Shown: one piece after another, positions 7,795 through 16,279 of the stretch
Numbering within the stretch: the first letter of the stretch is position 1
Layout: the number at the start of each line of letters is the position of its first letter
Assembly (NCBI GenBank): GCA_030348385.1
Contig: JAUCFP010000006.1
Span: 4,615,501 to 4,679,500 of the forward strand
DNA from: Cytobacillus sp. NJ13
Lineage (GTDB): Bacteria > Bacillota > Bacilli > Bacillales > Cytobacillaceae
DNA: 64,000 nucleotides
Direction: 5' to 3'
Made by a program: the position numbers and the translations under genes
Notes under the pieces: generated by a model
What the model was told of the DNA's origin: nothing
The model's database searches: none
What the model saw: the letters and a program-made list of their open reading frames with translations, nothing else

Positions 7795-9498
7795 ATGGCA
7801 GAAGCAAAACCATGGCTTAAGCAATATCCGGCAGAAATCCCCTCAACCTTGTCATATCCCAAACAGCCGGTACAGGATTATTTGAAGAATGCTGCAGAAG
7901 AATTTCCGGAGAAAATAGCCATCCACTTTATGGGAAAGGAATTCACATATAAATATATATATGACTCTTCCCTGAAGCTTGCTGCATATTTGCAGAATCT
8001 CGGAATTGAAAAAGGGGACCGCGTGGCGATTATGCTTCCGAATACTCCGCAGTCCGTTATCAGCTATTATGGAATTCTGATGGCTGGCGGGGTTGTTGTC
8101 CAGACAAATCCGCTGTATATGGAACGGGAATTGGAATACCAAATGAAAGACTCAGGAGCAAAAGCAATCATTACATTGGATATCTTATTTCCAAGAGTGA
8201 GCAAAGTGATGCCGCAGACAGAATTGAAGCATCTAATTGTAACCGCTATCAAAGATGCTCTTCCATTCCCTAAAAATCTAATATATCCTTTTATCCAGAA
8301 AAAACAGTATGGCCTTGTCGTAAATGTAAAACATGAAGGGCATAACCATTTGCTGACGGAGATTTTAAAATGGCCGGCGGAACCTCTGAAAATCCATGAC
8401 TTCGATTTTGAAGAAGACTTGGCATTACTGCAATACACAGGCGGCACAACCGGTTTTCCAAAGGGTGTCATGCTTTCGCACAGCAATCTGGTATCCAATA
8501 CAGCAATGTGTAAAGCCTGGCTTTATAAGTGCAGGCGCGGCGAAGAAACAGTGCTGGGCATACTTCCGTTCTTTCACGTGTATGGAATGACAACAGTTAT
8601 GATCTTATCTGTTATGGATGCTCACAAAATGGTCCTCCTTCCGAAATTTGATCCGGAAACGACCCTGAAAACCATTCATAAGCAGAGGCCGACCTTATTC
8701 CCTGGTGCCCCAACGATTTACATTGGGTTATTGAACCATCCTGATATTAAAAAATATGATTTATCTTCCATAGACTCTTGCATCAGCGGATCTGCTGCCC
8801 TGCCCGTTGAAGTCCAGCAGAAATTTGAAGAAATAACAGGGGGAAAGCTTGTCGAGGGCTATGGTTTGACGGAATCTTCACCTGTTACACATGCGAATTT
8901 CTTATGGGACCGCCCCCGGGTCAAAGGCAGTATAGGTGTCCCCTGGCCTGATACAGATGCAGCCATTTTTTCACTGGAAACGGGAGAAGCCCTTCCGGCA
9001 GGAGAAGTTGGCGAAATTGCAGTTAAAGGTCCTCAGGTAATGAAAGGCTATTGGAACCGCCCGGAAGAAACAGTACAGACCTTAAGAGATGGCTGGCTGC
9101 TTACAGGTGACCTGGGCTATATGGATGAGAATGGATACTTCTATGTAGTGGACAGGAAGAAAGATATGATTATTGCGGGGGGATTCAATATTTATCCGCG
9201 TGAAATAGAAGAAGTGCTATACGAGCATCCAGCCGTGCAGGAAGTGGTTGCTGCAGGTATACCTGACCCATATCGCGGAGAAACAGTAAAAGCATATATT
9301 GTACTGAAAGAGGGCAAAGAAGCAACGGAAGAAGAACTGAATCAGTTTGCAAGAAAGCATCTTGCAGCTTATAAGGTTCCAAGACTATATGAATTCCGCG
9401 AGGAGCTTCCTAAGACAGCTGTTGGTAAAATACTGAGAAGGGCATTAGTAGATGAAGAAAAAAAGAAATTTAAAGAAGAAGAGGAAAAGCGGGCTTAA
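7795..9498 (+). CDS. lcfA: Long-chain fatty acid-CoA ligase
   Basis: LcfA activates long-chain fatty acids to acyl-CoA using ATP, the entry step of beta-oxidation. The 567-residue protein has the AMP-binding motif YTGGTTGFPKGVMLS (about residues 214-228), the GYGLTESSPVTH adenine-binding motif, DGWLLTGDLGY, and the C-terminal catalytic lysine region ELPKTAVGKILRR. ATG 7795 follows AAAGGAGGG by 6 bases. The open frame extends upstream to 7567 only because repeat copy 2 is read as codons; that part is not homologous to the family. It heads the fadR-fadB-etfBA cluster but has its own promoter and terminator. Confidence 0.95.
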   Translation: MAEAKPWLKQYPAEIPSTLSYPKQPVQDYLKNAAEEFPEKIAIHFMGKEFTYKYIYDSSLKLAAYLQNLGIEKGDRVAIMLPNTPQSVISYYGILMAGGVVVQTNPLYMERELEYQMKDSGAKAIITLDILFPRVSKVMPQTELKHLIVTAIKDALPFPKNLIYPFIQKKQYGLVVNVKHEGHNHLLTEILKWPAEPLKIHDFDFEEDLALLQYTGGTTGFPKGVMLSHSNLVSNTAMCKAWLYKCRRGEETVLGILPFFHVYGMTTVMILSVMDAHKMVLLPKFDPETTLKTIHKQRPTLFPGAPTIYIGLLNHPDIKKYDLSSIDSCISGSAALPVEVQQKFEEITGGKLVEGYGLTESSPVTHANFLWDRPRVKGSIGVPWPDTDAAIFSLETGEALPAGEVGEIAVKGPQVMKGYWNRPEETVQTLRDGWLLTGDLGYMDENGYFYVVDRKKDMIIAGGFNIYPREIEEVLYEHPAVQEVVAAGIPDPYRGETVKAYIVLKEGKEATEEELNQFARKHLAAYKVPRLYEFREELPKTAVGKILRRALVDEEKKKFKEEEEKRA

Positions 9499-9502
9499 CT
9501 TC

Positions 9503-9535
9503 AGAGACCGATTTTCGATCGGCTCTTTATTTTTG
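9503..9535 (+). terminator. Terminator of lcfA
   Basis: A hairpin with GAG(A)CCGAT pairing with ATCGG-CTC and one bulged base is followed by TTTATTTTT, just past the lcfA stop. Confidence 0.75.
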
Positions 9536-9600
9536 AGCCAATAAGCTTGTCCGGACATAAAAGAAATGTAATAATAAATTATATTTCTAGGGATAATTTC

Positions 9601-9629
9601 TTGACATAAATGAATTGTCCTACTATTAT
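9601..9629 (+). promoter_or_regulatory. fadR: Sigma-A promoter of fadR-fadB(-etfBA)
   Basis: A perfect TTGACA (9601-9606) and TATTAT (9624-9629) are separated by 17 bases. The predicted transcription start, about 9636, coincides with the left edge of the FadR operator. Confidence 0.8.
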
Positions 9630-9636
9630 AAAAATA

Positions 9637-9654
9637 TGAATGATTATTCATTCA
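9637..9654. promoter_or_regulatory. FadR operator
   Basis: TGAATGA-TTAT-TCATTCA is a perfect 7-bp inverted repeat with a 4-bp centre. It matches the B. subtilis FadR (YsiA) box, TGAATGAMTANTCATTCA, except at one central base. It lies on the transcription start of the fadR promoter, where bound FadR would block transcription; long-chain acyl-CoA releases FadR in B. subtilis. Confidence 0.88.
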
Positions 9655-9786
9655 TTTTAGATCGATTATTAAATTCAAAAATAAACTAAGTTGATTGTCC
9701 AATCCCGGCAGCAGGAAAGGTATTACTCCAATCCTGCTGCTCAATAAAAATCAATACACCTGTTTATTCTGAAAGGAGGGAACCGC

Positions 9787-10371
9787 TTGAAAAAAACAAA
9801 GCCTAAATACCGGCAAATTATTGATGCGGCTGTAGTCGTGATCGCTGAAAATGGATATCACCAGGCACAGGTATCAAAAATTGCCAAACAGGCTGGTGTT
9901 GCTGATGGCACCATATACTTATATTTTAAGAACAAAGAAGATATATTAATATCCCTCTTTCAGGATAAAATGGGCTACTTTGTTGAAAAAATTGAAGAAA
10001 AAATTGCAGGAAAAGAGAAAGCTGCAGAGAAACTATTAATGATGGTAGAATCACACTTTAGAATGCTCTCGGAAGACAGGCACCTGGCAATTGTAACCCA
10101 GCTTGAATTGAGGCAGTCCAATAAAGATCTTCGCCATAAAATTAATGAGGTGCTCAAAGGATATCTCGCTTTAGTGGAAAGGATTCTTGCTGACGGCAGG
10201 GAGAGCGGTGAGTTTCAAGCTGACCTGGACATAAGGCTCGCACGACAAATGATTTTTGGCACCATGGATGAAACAGTAACCACATGGGTAATGAATGAGC
10301 AAAAATATGATCTTACTGCTTTGGCAAAGCCTGTTCATAAACTTTTGATCAGCGGGTGCGGAAAACCTTGA
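9787..10371 (+). CDS. fadR: TetR-family fatty acid degradation regulator FadR
   Basis: FadR represses beta-oxidation genes and is released by long-chain acyl-CoA. The 194-residue protein has the TetR N-terminal helix-turn-helix (QIIDAAVVVIAENGYHQAQV, then SKIAKQAGVADGTIYLYFKNKEDI, about residues 8-50), nearly identical to B. subtilis FadR, and a ligand-binding C-terminal domain including RQMIFGTMDETVTTWVMN. The start is TTG 9787, 7 bases after AAAGGAGGG. An autoregulatory FadR operator lies about 130 bases upstream. fadB follows after 39 bases. Confidence 0.94.
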   Translation: MKKTKPKYRQIIDAAVVVIAENGYHQAQVSKIAKQAGVADGTIYLYFKNKEDILISLFQDKMGYFVEKIEEKIAGKEKAAEKLLMMVESHFRMLSEDRHLAIVTQLELRQSNKDLRHKINEVLKGYLALVERILADGRESGEFQADLDIRLARQMIFGTMDETVTTWVMNEQKYDLTALAKPVHKLLISGCGKP

Positions 10372-10410
10372 GGCAGATAAAGTGCTCTATAATTAGTAAG
10401 GAGGGATAAG

Positions 10411-11184
10411 ATGGAATATCTAAAATGGTCCCAACAGGACTTAGTGGCGACGATCACTATTGAACGCCCGCCTGCGAATGCTCTTTCATCAGGTCTTTTG
10501 AAAGAGCTTTCAGCTGTCCTGGATGAAGTTGAAGATAATGAAGAAATTAGGGTAATCCTTATTCATGGGGAAGGCAGATTCTTCTCGGCAGGTGCTGATA
10601 TTAAAGAATTTACAACCATTGAAAGCGGAGAAGATTTTTCAAACTTGGCGAACTTTGGACAGGATCTCTTTGAAAGAATGGAAAAATTCCCTAAGCCAAT
10701 TATGGCAGCGATTCATGGAGCAGCATTGGGCGGCGGCCTGGAGCTTGCTATGGGCTGTCATTTCCGTCTCGTAGCTGAAAACGCAAAGCTTGGCCTTCCG
10801 GAGCTTCAGCTTGGATTAATTCCTGGTTTTGCCGGAACTCAGCGGCTTCCCCGATATGTGGGTGCTGCGCGTGCAGCAGAAATGCTTTTTACAAGTGACC
10901 CAATTACCGGGCTTGAGGCAGTGCAATATGGTCTGGCTAACCATGCCTATCCTGAGGAGCAGCTTTTGGACAACGCTTATAATATGGCGAAGAAGATTGC
11001 TAAGAAGAGTCCTGGATCGATTAAGGCGGCCATTGAGCTCTTAAACTACGGAAAGACCGGACAATTCTACGAAGGTGTTAAAAAAGAAGCGGAATTGTTT
11101 GGAGAAGTATTTGTTTCTGAAGATGGCAAGGAAGGTATATCTGCGTTTATTGAAAAGCGTGAACCAAATTTTACCGGAAAATAG
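10411..11184 (+). CDS. fadB: Enoyl-CoA hydratase
   Basis: This crotonase-fold enzyme hydrates trans-2-enoyl-CoA in beta-oxidation. The 257-residue protein has the oxyanion-hole motifs (FFSAGADIKEF near residue 57, HGAALGGGLELAMGC near 102) and two glutamates at about 114 and 134 (GGGLELA and LPELQLGLIPG) in the positions expected for the catalytic pair. ATG 10411 follows AAGGAGGG. It is co-directional with fadR and is the FadB (YsiB) orthologue by context. Confidence 0.92.
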   Translation: MEYLKWSQQDLVATITIERPPANALSSGLLKELSAVLDEVEDNEEIRVILIHGEGRFFSAGADIKEFTTIESGEDFSNLANFGQDLFERMEKFPKPIMAAIHGAALGGGLELAMGCHFRLVAENAKLGLPELQLGLIPGFAGTQRLPRYVGAARAAEMLFTSDPITGLEAVQYGLANHAYPEEQLLDNAYNMAKKIAKKSPGSIKAAIELLNYGKTGQFYEGVKKEAELFGEVFVSEDGKEGISAFIEKREPNFTGK

Positions 11185-11210
11185 TGTTATAAAAGATTTG
11201 GGCTGAAAGA

Positions 11211-11330
11211 TTACATTCATCCTCATAATCTATTATAATAGACTTGTATGCGGATGATTTAATCTTCAGAAGATTCATCGGTTAAGTTATGGTCTGTGAG
11301 CGAGCGCCCGCTCAATTTTAAAAAGCGGGC
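11211..11330 (+). promoter_or_regulatory. fadB-etfB intergenic: weak promoter and two competing hairpins
   Basis: TTACAT (11211-11216) and TATAAT (11234-11239) with a 17-base spacer form a possible etfB promoter. Downstream, TGAGCG (11297-11302) can pair with CGCTCA (11309-11314), or GCCCGCT (11306-11312) with AGCGGGC (11324-11330); these are mutually exclusive. The 18-bp palindrome at 11297-11314 has the length of a FadR box but a poor sequence match. No T-run follows. Confidence 0.35.
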
Positions 11331-11448
11331 AGTTCCAAGCAGATTAGCCTTTCTGTATGCATTAAATATTTTCAATCTTTCGAAGTGAAGAAATGTTTTA
11401 ATTAATGGCTTTGTTTTATGACAATGCTTAATTACTAGGAGGGAAATC

Positions 11449-12222
11449 ATGAACATCTACGTATTAATGAAGAGAACATTTGATACTGAAGAAAAAATTA
11501 CAATCTCCGGCGGCAAAATCAATGAAGATGGCGCTGAATTTATCATTAATCCATATGATGAATATGCAATTGAAGAGGCAATCCAGGTTCGTGATGCGAA
11601 TGGAGGAGAAGTGTCAGTTGTTTCTGTGGGAACAGAAGAAGCTGAAAAGCAGCTCCGTACCGCTCTTGCGATGGGTGCCGATAAAGCTGTATTAATAAAC
11701 ACAGAAGATGACCTTGATTATGGGGACCAGTACACGACTGCAAAAATTTTATCCGAATACTTGAAAGACAAAGATGCTGACTTAATCATTGCTGGAAATG
11801 TAGCAATTGATGGCGGTTCGGGACAGGTTGGACCTCGTGTAGCAGAAATTTTGGGCATTTCTTATGTAACAACTATTACTAAGCTTGATATCAATGGCAG
11901 CTCTGCGACAGTAGTGCGCGATGTTGAAGGGGATTCAGAAGTAATTGAGACATCACTTCCATTATTGGTCACTGCCCAGCAGGGTTTAAATGAACCGCGC
12001 TATCCGTCCTTGCCGGGAATTATGAAGGCAAAAAAGAAGCCTCTTGATGAACTTGAGCTTGACGATCTTGATCTTGATGAGGACGATGTTGAAGCTAAAA
12101 CAAAGACAATCGAAATCTATTTGCCGCCTAAGAAAGAAGCAGGAAAAGTTCTTGAAGGCGAATTGGAAGGTCAAGTTAAGGAACTAGTAAAGCTTCTTCA
12201 TACTGAAGCCAAAGTTGTCTGA
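11449..12222 (+). CDS. etfB: Electron transfer flavoprotein beta subunit
   Basis: EtfB with EtfA carries electrons from acyl-CoA dehydrogenases towards the respiratory chain. The 257-residue protein shows the ETF beta pattern: MNIYVLMKRTFDTEEKI at the N-terminus, NPYDEYAIEEAIQV, the MGADKAVLI segment, and LIIAGNVAIDGGSGQVGP for AMP/FAD binding, then the signature VRDVEGDSEVIETSLPLLVT. ATG follows AGGAGGG. etfA follows after 40 bases. Confidence 0.94.
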   Translation: MNIYVLMKRTFDTEEKITISGGKINEDGAEFIINPYDEYAIEEAIQVRDANGGEVSVVSVGTEEAEKQLRTALAMGADKAVLINTEDDLDYGDQYTTAKILSEYLKDKDADLIIAGNVAIDGGSGQVGPRVAEILGISYVTTITKLDINGSSATVVRDVEGDSEVIETSLPLLVTAQQGLNEPRYPSLPGIMKAKKKPLDELELDDLDLDEDDVEAKTKTIEIYLPPKKEAGKVLEGELEGQVKELVKLLHTEAKVV

Positions 12223-12262
12223 TCATCAATAACTTATAATAATAACGCAGGGGGTAAAACAT

Positions 12263-13240
12263 ATGGCTAGAAAAGTATTAGTGTTGGGTGAAGTCCGTGA
12301 CGGTTCATTGCGTAATGTATCCTTCGAAGCTGTTGCAGCTGGTAAGACTGCGTCAGAAGGCGGAGAAGTTGTAGGTGTTTTAATTGGTGATTCTGTAAGC
12401 GCTTTAGCTAATGAAATGATTCACTATGGTGCTGACCGTGTTGTAACTGTTGAAGATGAAAAGCTGAAGCAATATACTCCTGACGGCTTTTCACAGGCTT
12501 TAATGGCTGTGATTGATTCCGAAAGTCCGGAAGGCCTGATTTTTGGACATACAGCATTAGGGAAGGATCTTGCTCCTAAAATTGCTGCCAAGCTGGAGTC
12601 GGGTTTAATCTCTGACGTAACGAGCCTTGAAGAGGCAGGCGGCAACCTGGTGTTCACCCGCCCGATTTATTCAGGCAAAGCATTTGAAAGGAAAATTATG
12701 ACAGATGGTCTCCTTTTTGCAACAATCCGTCCAAACAACATAGCTCCGTTGGAAAAAGATGAATCAAGATCAGGAGATGTTGCTTCTGTTGCTGCAGAAA
12801 TCAAAGATCTTCGCACAATCATTAAGGAAGTTGTACGCAAAGCCAGTGAAGGCGTTGATTTATCCGAAGCTAAGGTTATCATTGCCGGCGGCCGCGGCGT
12901 AAAGAGCGAGGAAGGCTTTGAGCCATTAAAAGAGCTTGCTTCTGTTCTAAATGGGGCAGTGGGTGCATCACGCGGAGCTTGTGATGCTGATTATTGCGAC
13001 TATTCACTGCAAATTGGCCAAACCGGTAAGGTTGTAACACCTGATCTATATATTGCATGCGGTATCTCCGGCGCTATTCAGCATTTAGCTGGGATGTCCA
13101 ACTCAAAAGTAATCGTAGCCATTAACAAAGATCCGGAAGCCAATATCTTTAAAGTAGCTGATTACGGTATTGTTGGAGATCTGTTTGAGGTTGTTCCACT
13201 GTTAACTGAAGAATTCAAAAAGCTTAAAGTAAACGCATAA
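12263..13240 (+). CDS. etfA: Electron transfer flavoprotein alpha subunit
   Basis: EtfA binds FAD and completes the heterodimer. The 325-residue protein has the C-terminal FAD domain with VIIAGGRGVKSEEGF (about residue 207), GASRGACDADYC, QIGQTGKVVTPDLYIACGIS and AINKDPEANIFKVADYGIVG, all family signatures. ATG lies behind GCAGGGGG. It ends the beta-oxidation cluster, and a strong GC hairpin follows. Confidence 0.95.
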   Translation: MARKVLVLGEVRDGSLRNVSFEAVAAGKTASEGGEVVGVLIGDSVSALANEMIHYGADRVVTVEDEKLKQYTPDGFSQALMAVIDSESPEGLIFGHTALGKDLAPKIAAKLESGLISDVTSLEEAGGNLVFTRPIYSGKAFERKIMTDGLLFATIRPNNIAPLEKDESRSGDVASVAAEIKDLRTIIKEVVRKASEGVDLSEAKVIIAGGRGVKSEEGFEPLKELASVLNGAVGASRGACDADYCDYSLQIGQTGKVVTPDLYIACGISGAIQHLAGMSNSKVIVAINKDPEANIFKVADYGIVGDLFEVVPLLTEEFKKLKVNA

Positions 13241-13251
13241 GATAGTATAAC

Positions 13252-13276
13252 AATGGGCGGCTGATGGCCGCCCATT
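13252..13276 (+). terminator. Hairpin after etfA
   Basis: ATGGGCGGC pairs with GGCCGCCCAT around a TGAT loop. The stem is strong, but the following T-run is poor, so termination may be partial. Confidence 0.55.
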
Positions 13277-13417
13277 ATACATAGTGCCAATAGGGAAAGA
13301 AAGAGAATAATCTGCTCCAAATAGGGTAAATTACGATCGAGCAGATTGTTCGCAACATATAATAAACGATGATATACTGTCGTTAGTATTTGAGTTAAAT
13401 TTTAGGAGGCATATCAA

Positions 13418-13732
13418 ATGGCTATTTCACATGCAACTGACCAAAACTTCACTGCTGAGACTGGTTCGGGATTAGTATTGGCAGATTTCTGGGCTCCTTG
13501 GTGCGGCCCTTGTAAAATGATCGCCCCTGTTTTAGAAGAGCTTGATTCTGAAATGGGCGATAAAGTGAAAATTGTAAAAATCGATGTTGACGAAAACCAG
13601 GAAACTGCTGGCAAGTTTGGCGTAATGAGCATTCCGACATTAATCGTTCTAAAAGAAGGCGAAGTTGTAGATAAAGTGGTTGGTTTCCAGCCGAAAGAAG
13701 CTCTTGCTGAATTGCTTACAAAACATGCTTAA
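13418..13732 (+). CDS. trxA: Thioredoxin
   Basis: TrxA reduces protein disulfides in the cytoplasm. The 104-residue protein has the active site WCGPCK (about residues 28-33) and the conserved cis-proline segment [12 protein letters not shown] (about 72-83). ATG follows TAGGAGG. The gene stands alone with its own terminator. Confidence 0.96.
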   Translation: MAISHATDQNFTAETGSGLVLADFWAPWCGPCKMIAPVLEELDSEMGDKVKIVKIDVDENQETAGKFGVMSIPTLIVLKEGEVVDKVVGFQPKEALAELLTKHA

Positions 13733-13742
13733 TCTATAAGAA

Positions 13743-13780
13743 ATTTCCCGGTGTCCCAAGAGGACATCGGGATTTTTTTG
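13743..13780 (+). terminator. Terminator of trxA
   Basis: CCCGGTGTCC pairs with GGACATCGGG and is followed by ATTTTTTTG. Confidence 0.88.
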
Positions 13781-13989
13781 TCATATGGGTTTTGTTGATA
13801 TGCTGCAGGTTTCCAGGCTGATATAATAAGATGGTAATAATGTGCCATCTGCATATTGGAGGCTAAATAATATTGGTTTGCTTCCAGCGCAAACTAAGTT
13901 TTATTACTAGCTTGCACCCCAAATTGATTATGCCAAATAATGAATAAATTGAACTGCAATAAAAATAGTTAACCGGGGAGGTGAAGTCC

Positions 13990-15783
13990 ATGAATGATAC
14001 GATAAAAAATAAACTGATGCTGCTTCCCGCCCAGCCGGGCTGTTATTTAATGAAAGACAGGCAGGGCACCATTATATACGTAGGAAAGGCAAAAATCCTG
14101 AAAAATCGTGTCAGATCCTATTTTACAGGCTCACATGATGGAAAAACATTAAGACTTGTTAATGAGATCGTAGATTTTGAGTACATTGTCACTTCTTCAG
14201 ATATGGAAGCATTGATCCTTGAGATGAACCTGATCAAGAAATATGATCCGAAGTATAATGTAATGCTGAAAGACGATAAAAGCTACCCTTTTATCAAATT
14301 GACGGCCGAACGCCATCCCCGTCTGATTACAACTAGAAAAGTAAAAAAAGACAGGGGAAAATACTTCGGACCTTATCCCAATGTACAGGCTGCCAATGAA
14401 ACAAAAAAGCTGCTTGATCGAATTTATCCTCTCCGCAAATGTTCAACTCTTCCGGACAGAGTCTGCCTTTATTATCATTTAGGCCAATGTCTTGCGCCAT
14501 GCGTGAAGGACGTAAGTGAAGACGAATATAAGCAAATGACAGATGAGATTGCAAAATTCTTAAATGGCGGATATAAAGAGATTAAAAAAGACCTGACTGC
14601 AAAGATGACAGCGGCTGCTGAAGAATTGGACTTTGAAAGGGCAAAAGAGCTCAGGGATAAAATTGCCCATATAGATGCAACGATGGAAAAGCAGAAAATG
14701 ACAATGACAGACTTTACCGACCGGGATGTATTTGGGTATGCGGTTGATAAAGGATGGATGTGTGTTCAGGTATTCTTCATCAGACAGGGCAAACTCATTG
14801 AACGGGATGTATCAATGTTCCCTATTTATAATGAGCCGGAGGAAGAAATCTTAACTTTTCTCGGCCAGTTTTATACAAAAACAAACCATTTTAAACCGCG
14901 TGAAATATTGGCACCGGATTCGGTTGATGCTGTTATGGCAGAACAGCTTCTGGATGTTAAAGTGCTAAAACCGCAGCGCGGGCAAAAAAAGGACCTGGTG
15001 AAGCTTGCCTATAAAAATGCAAAAATTGCTCTTCAGGAGAAGTTTTCTTTAATTGAGCGTGATGAGGAACGGACAATTAAGGCTGTAGAAAATCTGGGGG
15101 ATCAGCTTGGAATTTATACTCCTCACCGGATAGAAGCATTTGATAATTCAAATATCCAGGGAACGGACCCTGTTTCAGCCATGATCGTCTTTATTGATGG
15201 CAAACCAGAGAAAAGAGAGTACCGTAAATATAAAATTAAGTCCGTTAAAGGCCCTGATGACTATGGATCCATGAGAGAAGTAGTCCGGCGAAGATATACA
15301 AGGGTACTGAAAGAAGAGCTGCCGCTTCCGGACTTAATTATGATTGATGGGGGAAAAGGGCATGTTGAAGCTGTACGGGATGTGCTTGAAAATGAACTCG
15401 GTCTGGATATTCCGATTTCAGGCCTGGTGAAGGATGAGAAGCACAGGACTTCACAGCTCTTATATGGTAATCCGCTTCAAATTATTCCGCTTGCAAGGAA
15501 CAGCCAGGAATTTTATCTGCTGCAGAGAATTCAGGACGAGGTTCATCGCTTTGCGATTACTTTTCATCGCCAGCTTCGCGGAAAAAGTGCCTTTCAGTCT
15601 ATTCTTGATGATATTCCGGGCATAGGAGAAAAACGAAAGAAACAGCTGCTGAAAGCCTTTGGATCTGTAAAGAAAATGAAAGAGGCACCAATCGAGGAGT
15701 TTAGGAAAATAGGCATTCCTGCGAATGTTGCTGAGGAATTAAAACAGAGGCTTGAGGAACAAAATGGAAATCCTAAGTCATAA
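13990..15783 (+). CDS. uvrC: Excinuclease ABC subunit C
   Basis: UvrC makes both incisions in nucleotide excision repair with UvrA and UvrB. The 597-residue protein has the GIY-YIG nuclease domain ([20 protein letters not shown] near residues 16-35), the cysteine motif LGQCLAPC, the UVR UvrB-binding motif ([13 protein letters not shown] near 215), the RNase H-like second nuclease ([20 protein letters not shown]) and a C-terminal helix-hairpin-helix ([18 protein letters not shown]). ATG 13990 is chosen, 8 bases after GGGGAGG; the in-frame GTG at 13981 overlaps that site. Confidence 0.94.
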   Translation: MNDTIKNKLMLLPAQPGCYLMKDRQGTIIYVGKAKILKNRVRSYFTGSHDGKTLRLVNEIVDFEYIVTSSDMEALILEMNLIKKYDPKYNVMLKDDKSYPFIKLTAERHPRLITTRKVKKDRGKYFGPYPNVQAANETKKLLDRIYPLRKCSTLPDRVCLYYHLGQCLAPCVKDVSEDEYKQMTDEIAKFLNGGYKEIKKDLTAKMTAAAEELDFERAKELRDKIAHIDATMEKQKMTMTDFTDRDVFGYAVDKGWMCVQVFFIRQGKLIERDVSMFPIYNEPEEEILTFLGQFYTKTNHFKPREILAPDSVDAVMAEQLLDVKVLKPQRGQKKDLVKLAYKNAKIALQEKFSLIERDEERTIKAVENLGDQLGIYTPHRIEAFDNSNIQGTDPVSAMIVFIDGKPEKREYRKYKIKSVKGPDDYGSMREVVRRRYTRVLKEELPLPDLIMIDGGKGHVEAVRDVLENELGLDIPISGLVKDEKHRTSQLLYGNPLQIIPLARNSQEFYLLQRIQDEVHRFAITFHRQLRGKSAFQSILDDIPGIGEKRKKQLLKAFGSVKKMKEAPIEEFRKIGIPANVAEELKQRLEEQNGNPKS

Positions 15784-15790
15784 ATGGATA

Positions 15791-15819
15791 TAGACAGAAA
15801 AATTCAGACATGTTATACT
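15791..15819 (+). promoter_or_regulatory. lysC: Probable sigma-A promoter of lysC
   Basis: TAGACA (15791-15796) and TATACT (15814-15819) are separated by 17 bases and lie about 90 bases upstream of the lysine aptamer. An alternative pair, TTGAAA (15822) with TTTATA (15845), cannot be excluded. Confidence 0.5.
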
Positions 15820-15910
15820 AATTGAAACTTTATATCAATATCACTTTATAGCGATAAAGCGTATGTTCATATAGTTCAAACGAAGTTTTTGAACTGTGAA
15901 CTGAATCGTT

Positions 15911-16158
15911 AAGTGAAGGTAGAGGTGCGAACTTCATCAGTAAAAGCTTGGAGAAGAATGAGCTTCCATGAAAAGCTTTGAAAGGGTATGTTCGCCGAAG
16001 TGGAGAAAATCTCATCATTTTTTCTGCTGGTTCTGCATTGAACAAATGCAGGATTGTCAGGACAATGCCGTCCTGGAGAGCTATCTCACTGTGTTTGCTC
16101 ATTTTTATACTTTGGCTGCACAGCAATGGGATAGTAAACTATTCCATTGCTTTTTTTA
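15911..16158 (+). ncRNA. Lysine riboswitch (L box) with terminator
   Basis: The conserved L-box blocks are present in order: GGTAGAGGTGCGAACTTCAT with AGTAA, TGAAAGGGTATGTTCGCCGA, GCTGGTTCTGCATTGAAC, GTCAGGACAATG and CCGTCCTGGAGAGCTATCTC. GTGA-GGTAG and CTATC-TCAC close stem P1. A terminator follows: AGCAATGGGATAGT (16122-16135) pairs with ACTATTCCATTGCT (16138-16151), then a run of T. Lysine binding is expected to favour the terminator and switch off lysC. Between here and lysC (16159-16279) I see nothing more. Confidence 0.95.
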
Positions 16159-16279
16159 TTGCCCAAAAGGGTATTTTAGAGTTAAAGCCACTGTTAAATA
16201 CAGCAGAGTGAACTTTCAAGTTTCACTTACAAAGGACGGCAAATCATAATTATTAGATCTTTAGAAAGAAGGGAAAGCT

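Noticed and set aside
13346..13378. trxA promoter (TTGTTC with TATACT)
   Set aside because: The spacer would be 21 bases, and the other TATAAT nearby lacks a -35; I cannot choose a promoter.
13873..13947. 24-residue leader-peptide-like frame before uvrC with a GGAGG upstream
   Set aside because: The product has no recognisable feature and the TTG start is weakly placed; too little to call it.
15968..16249. Overlapping small frames on the plus strand upstream of lysC
   Set aside because: They lie inside the lysine riboswitch and its terminator, which explain the sequence.
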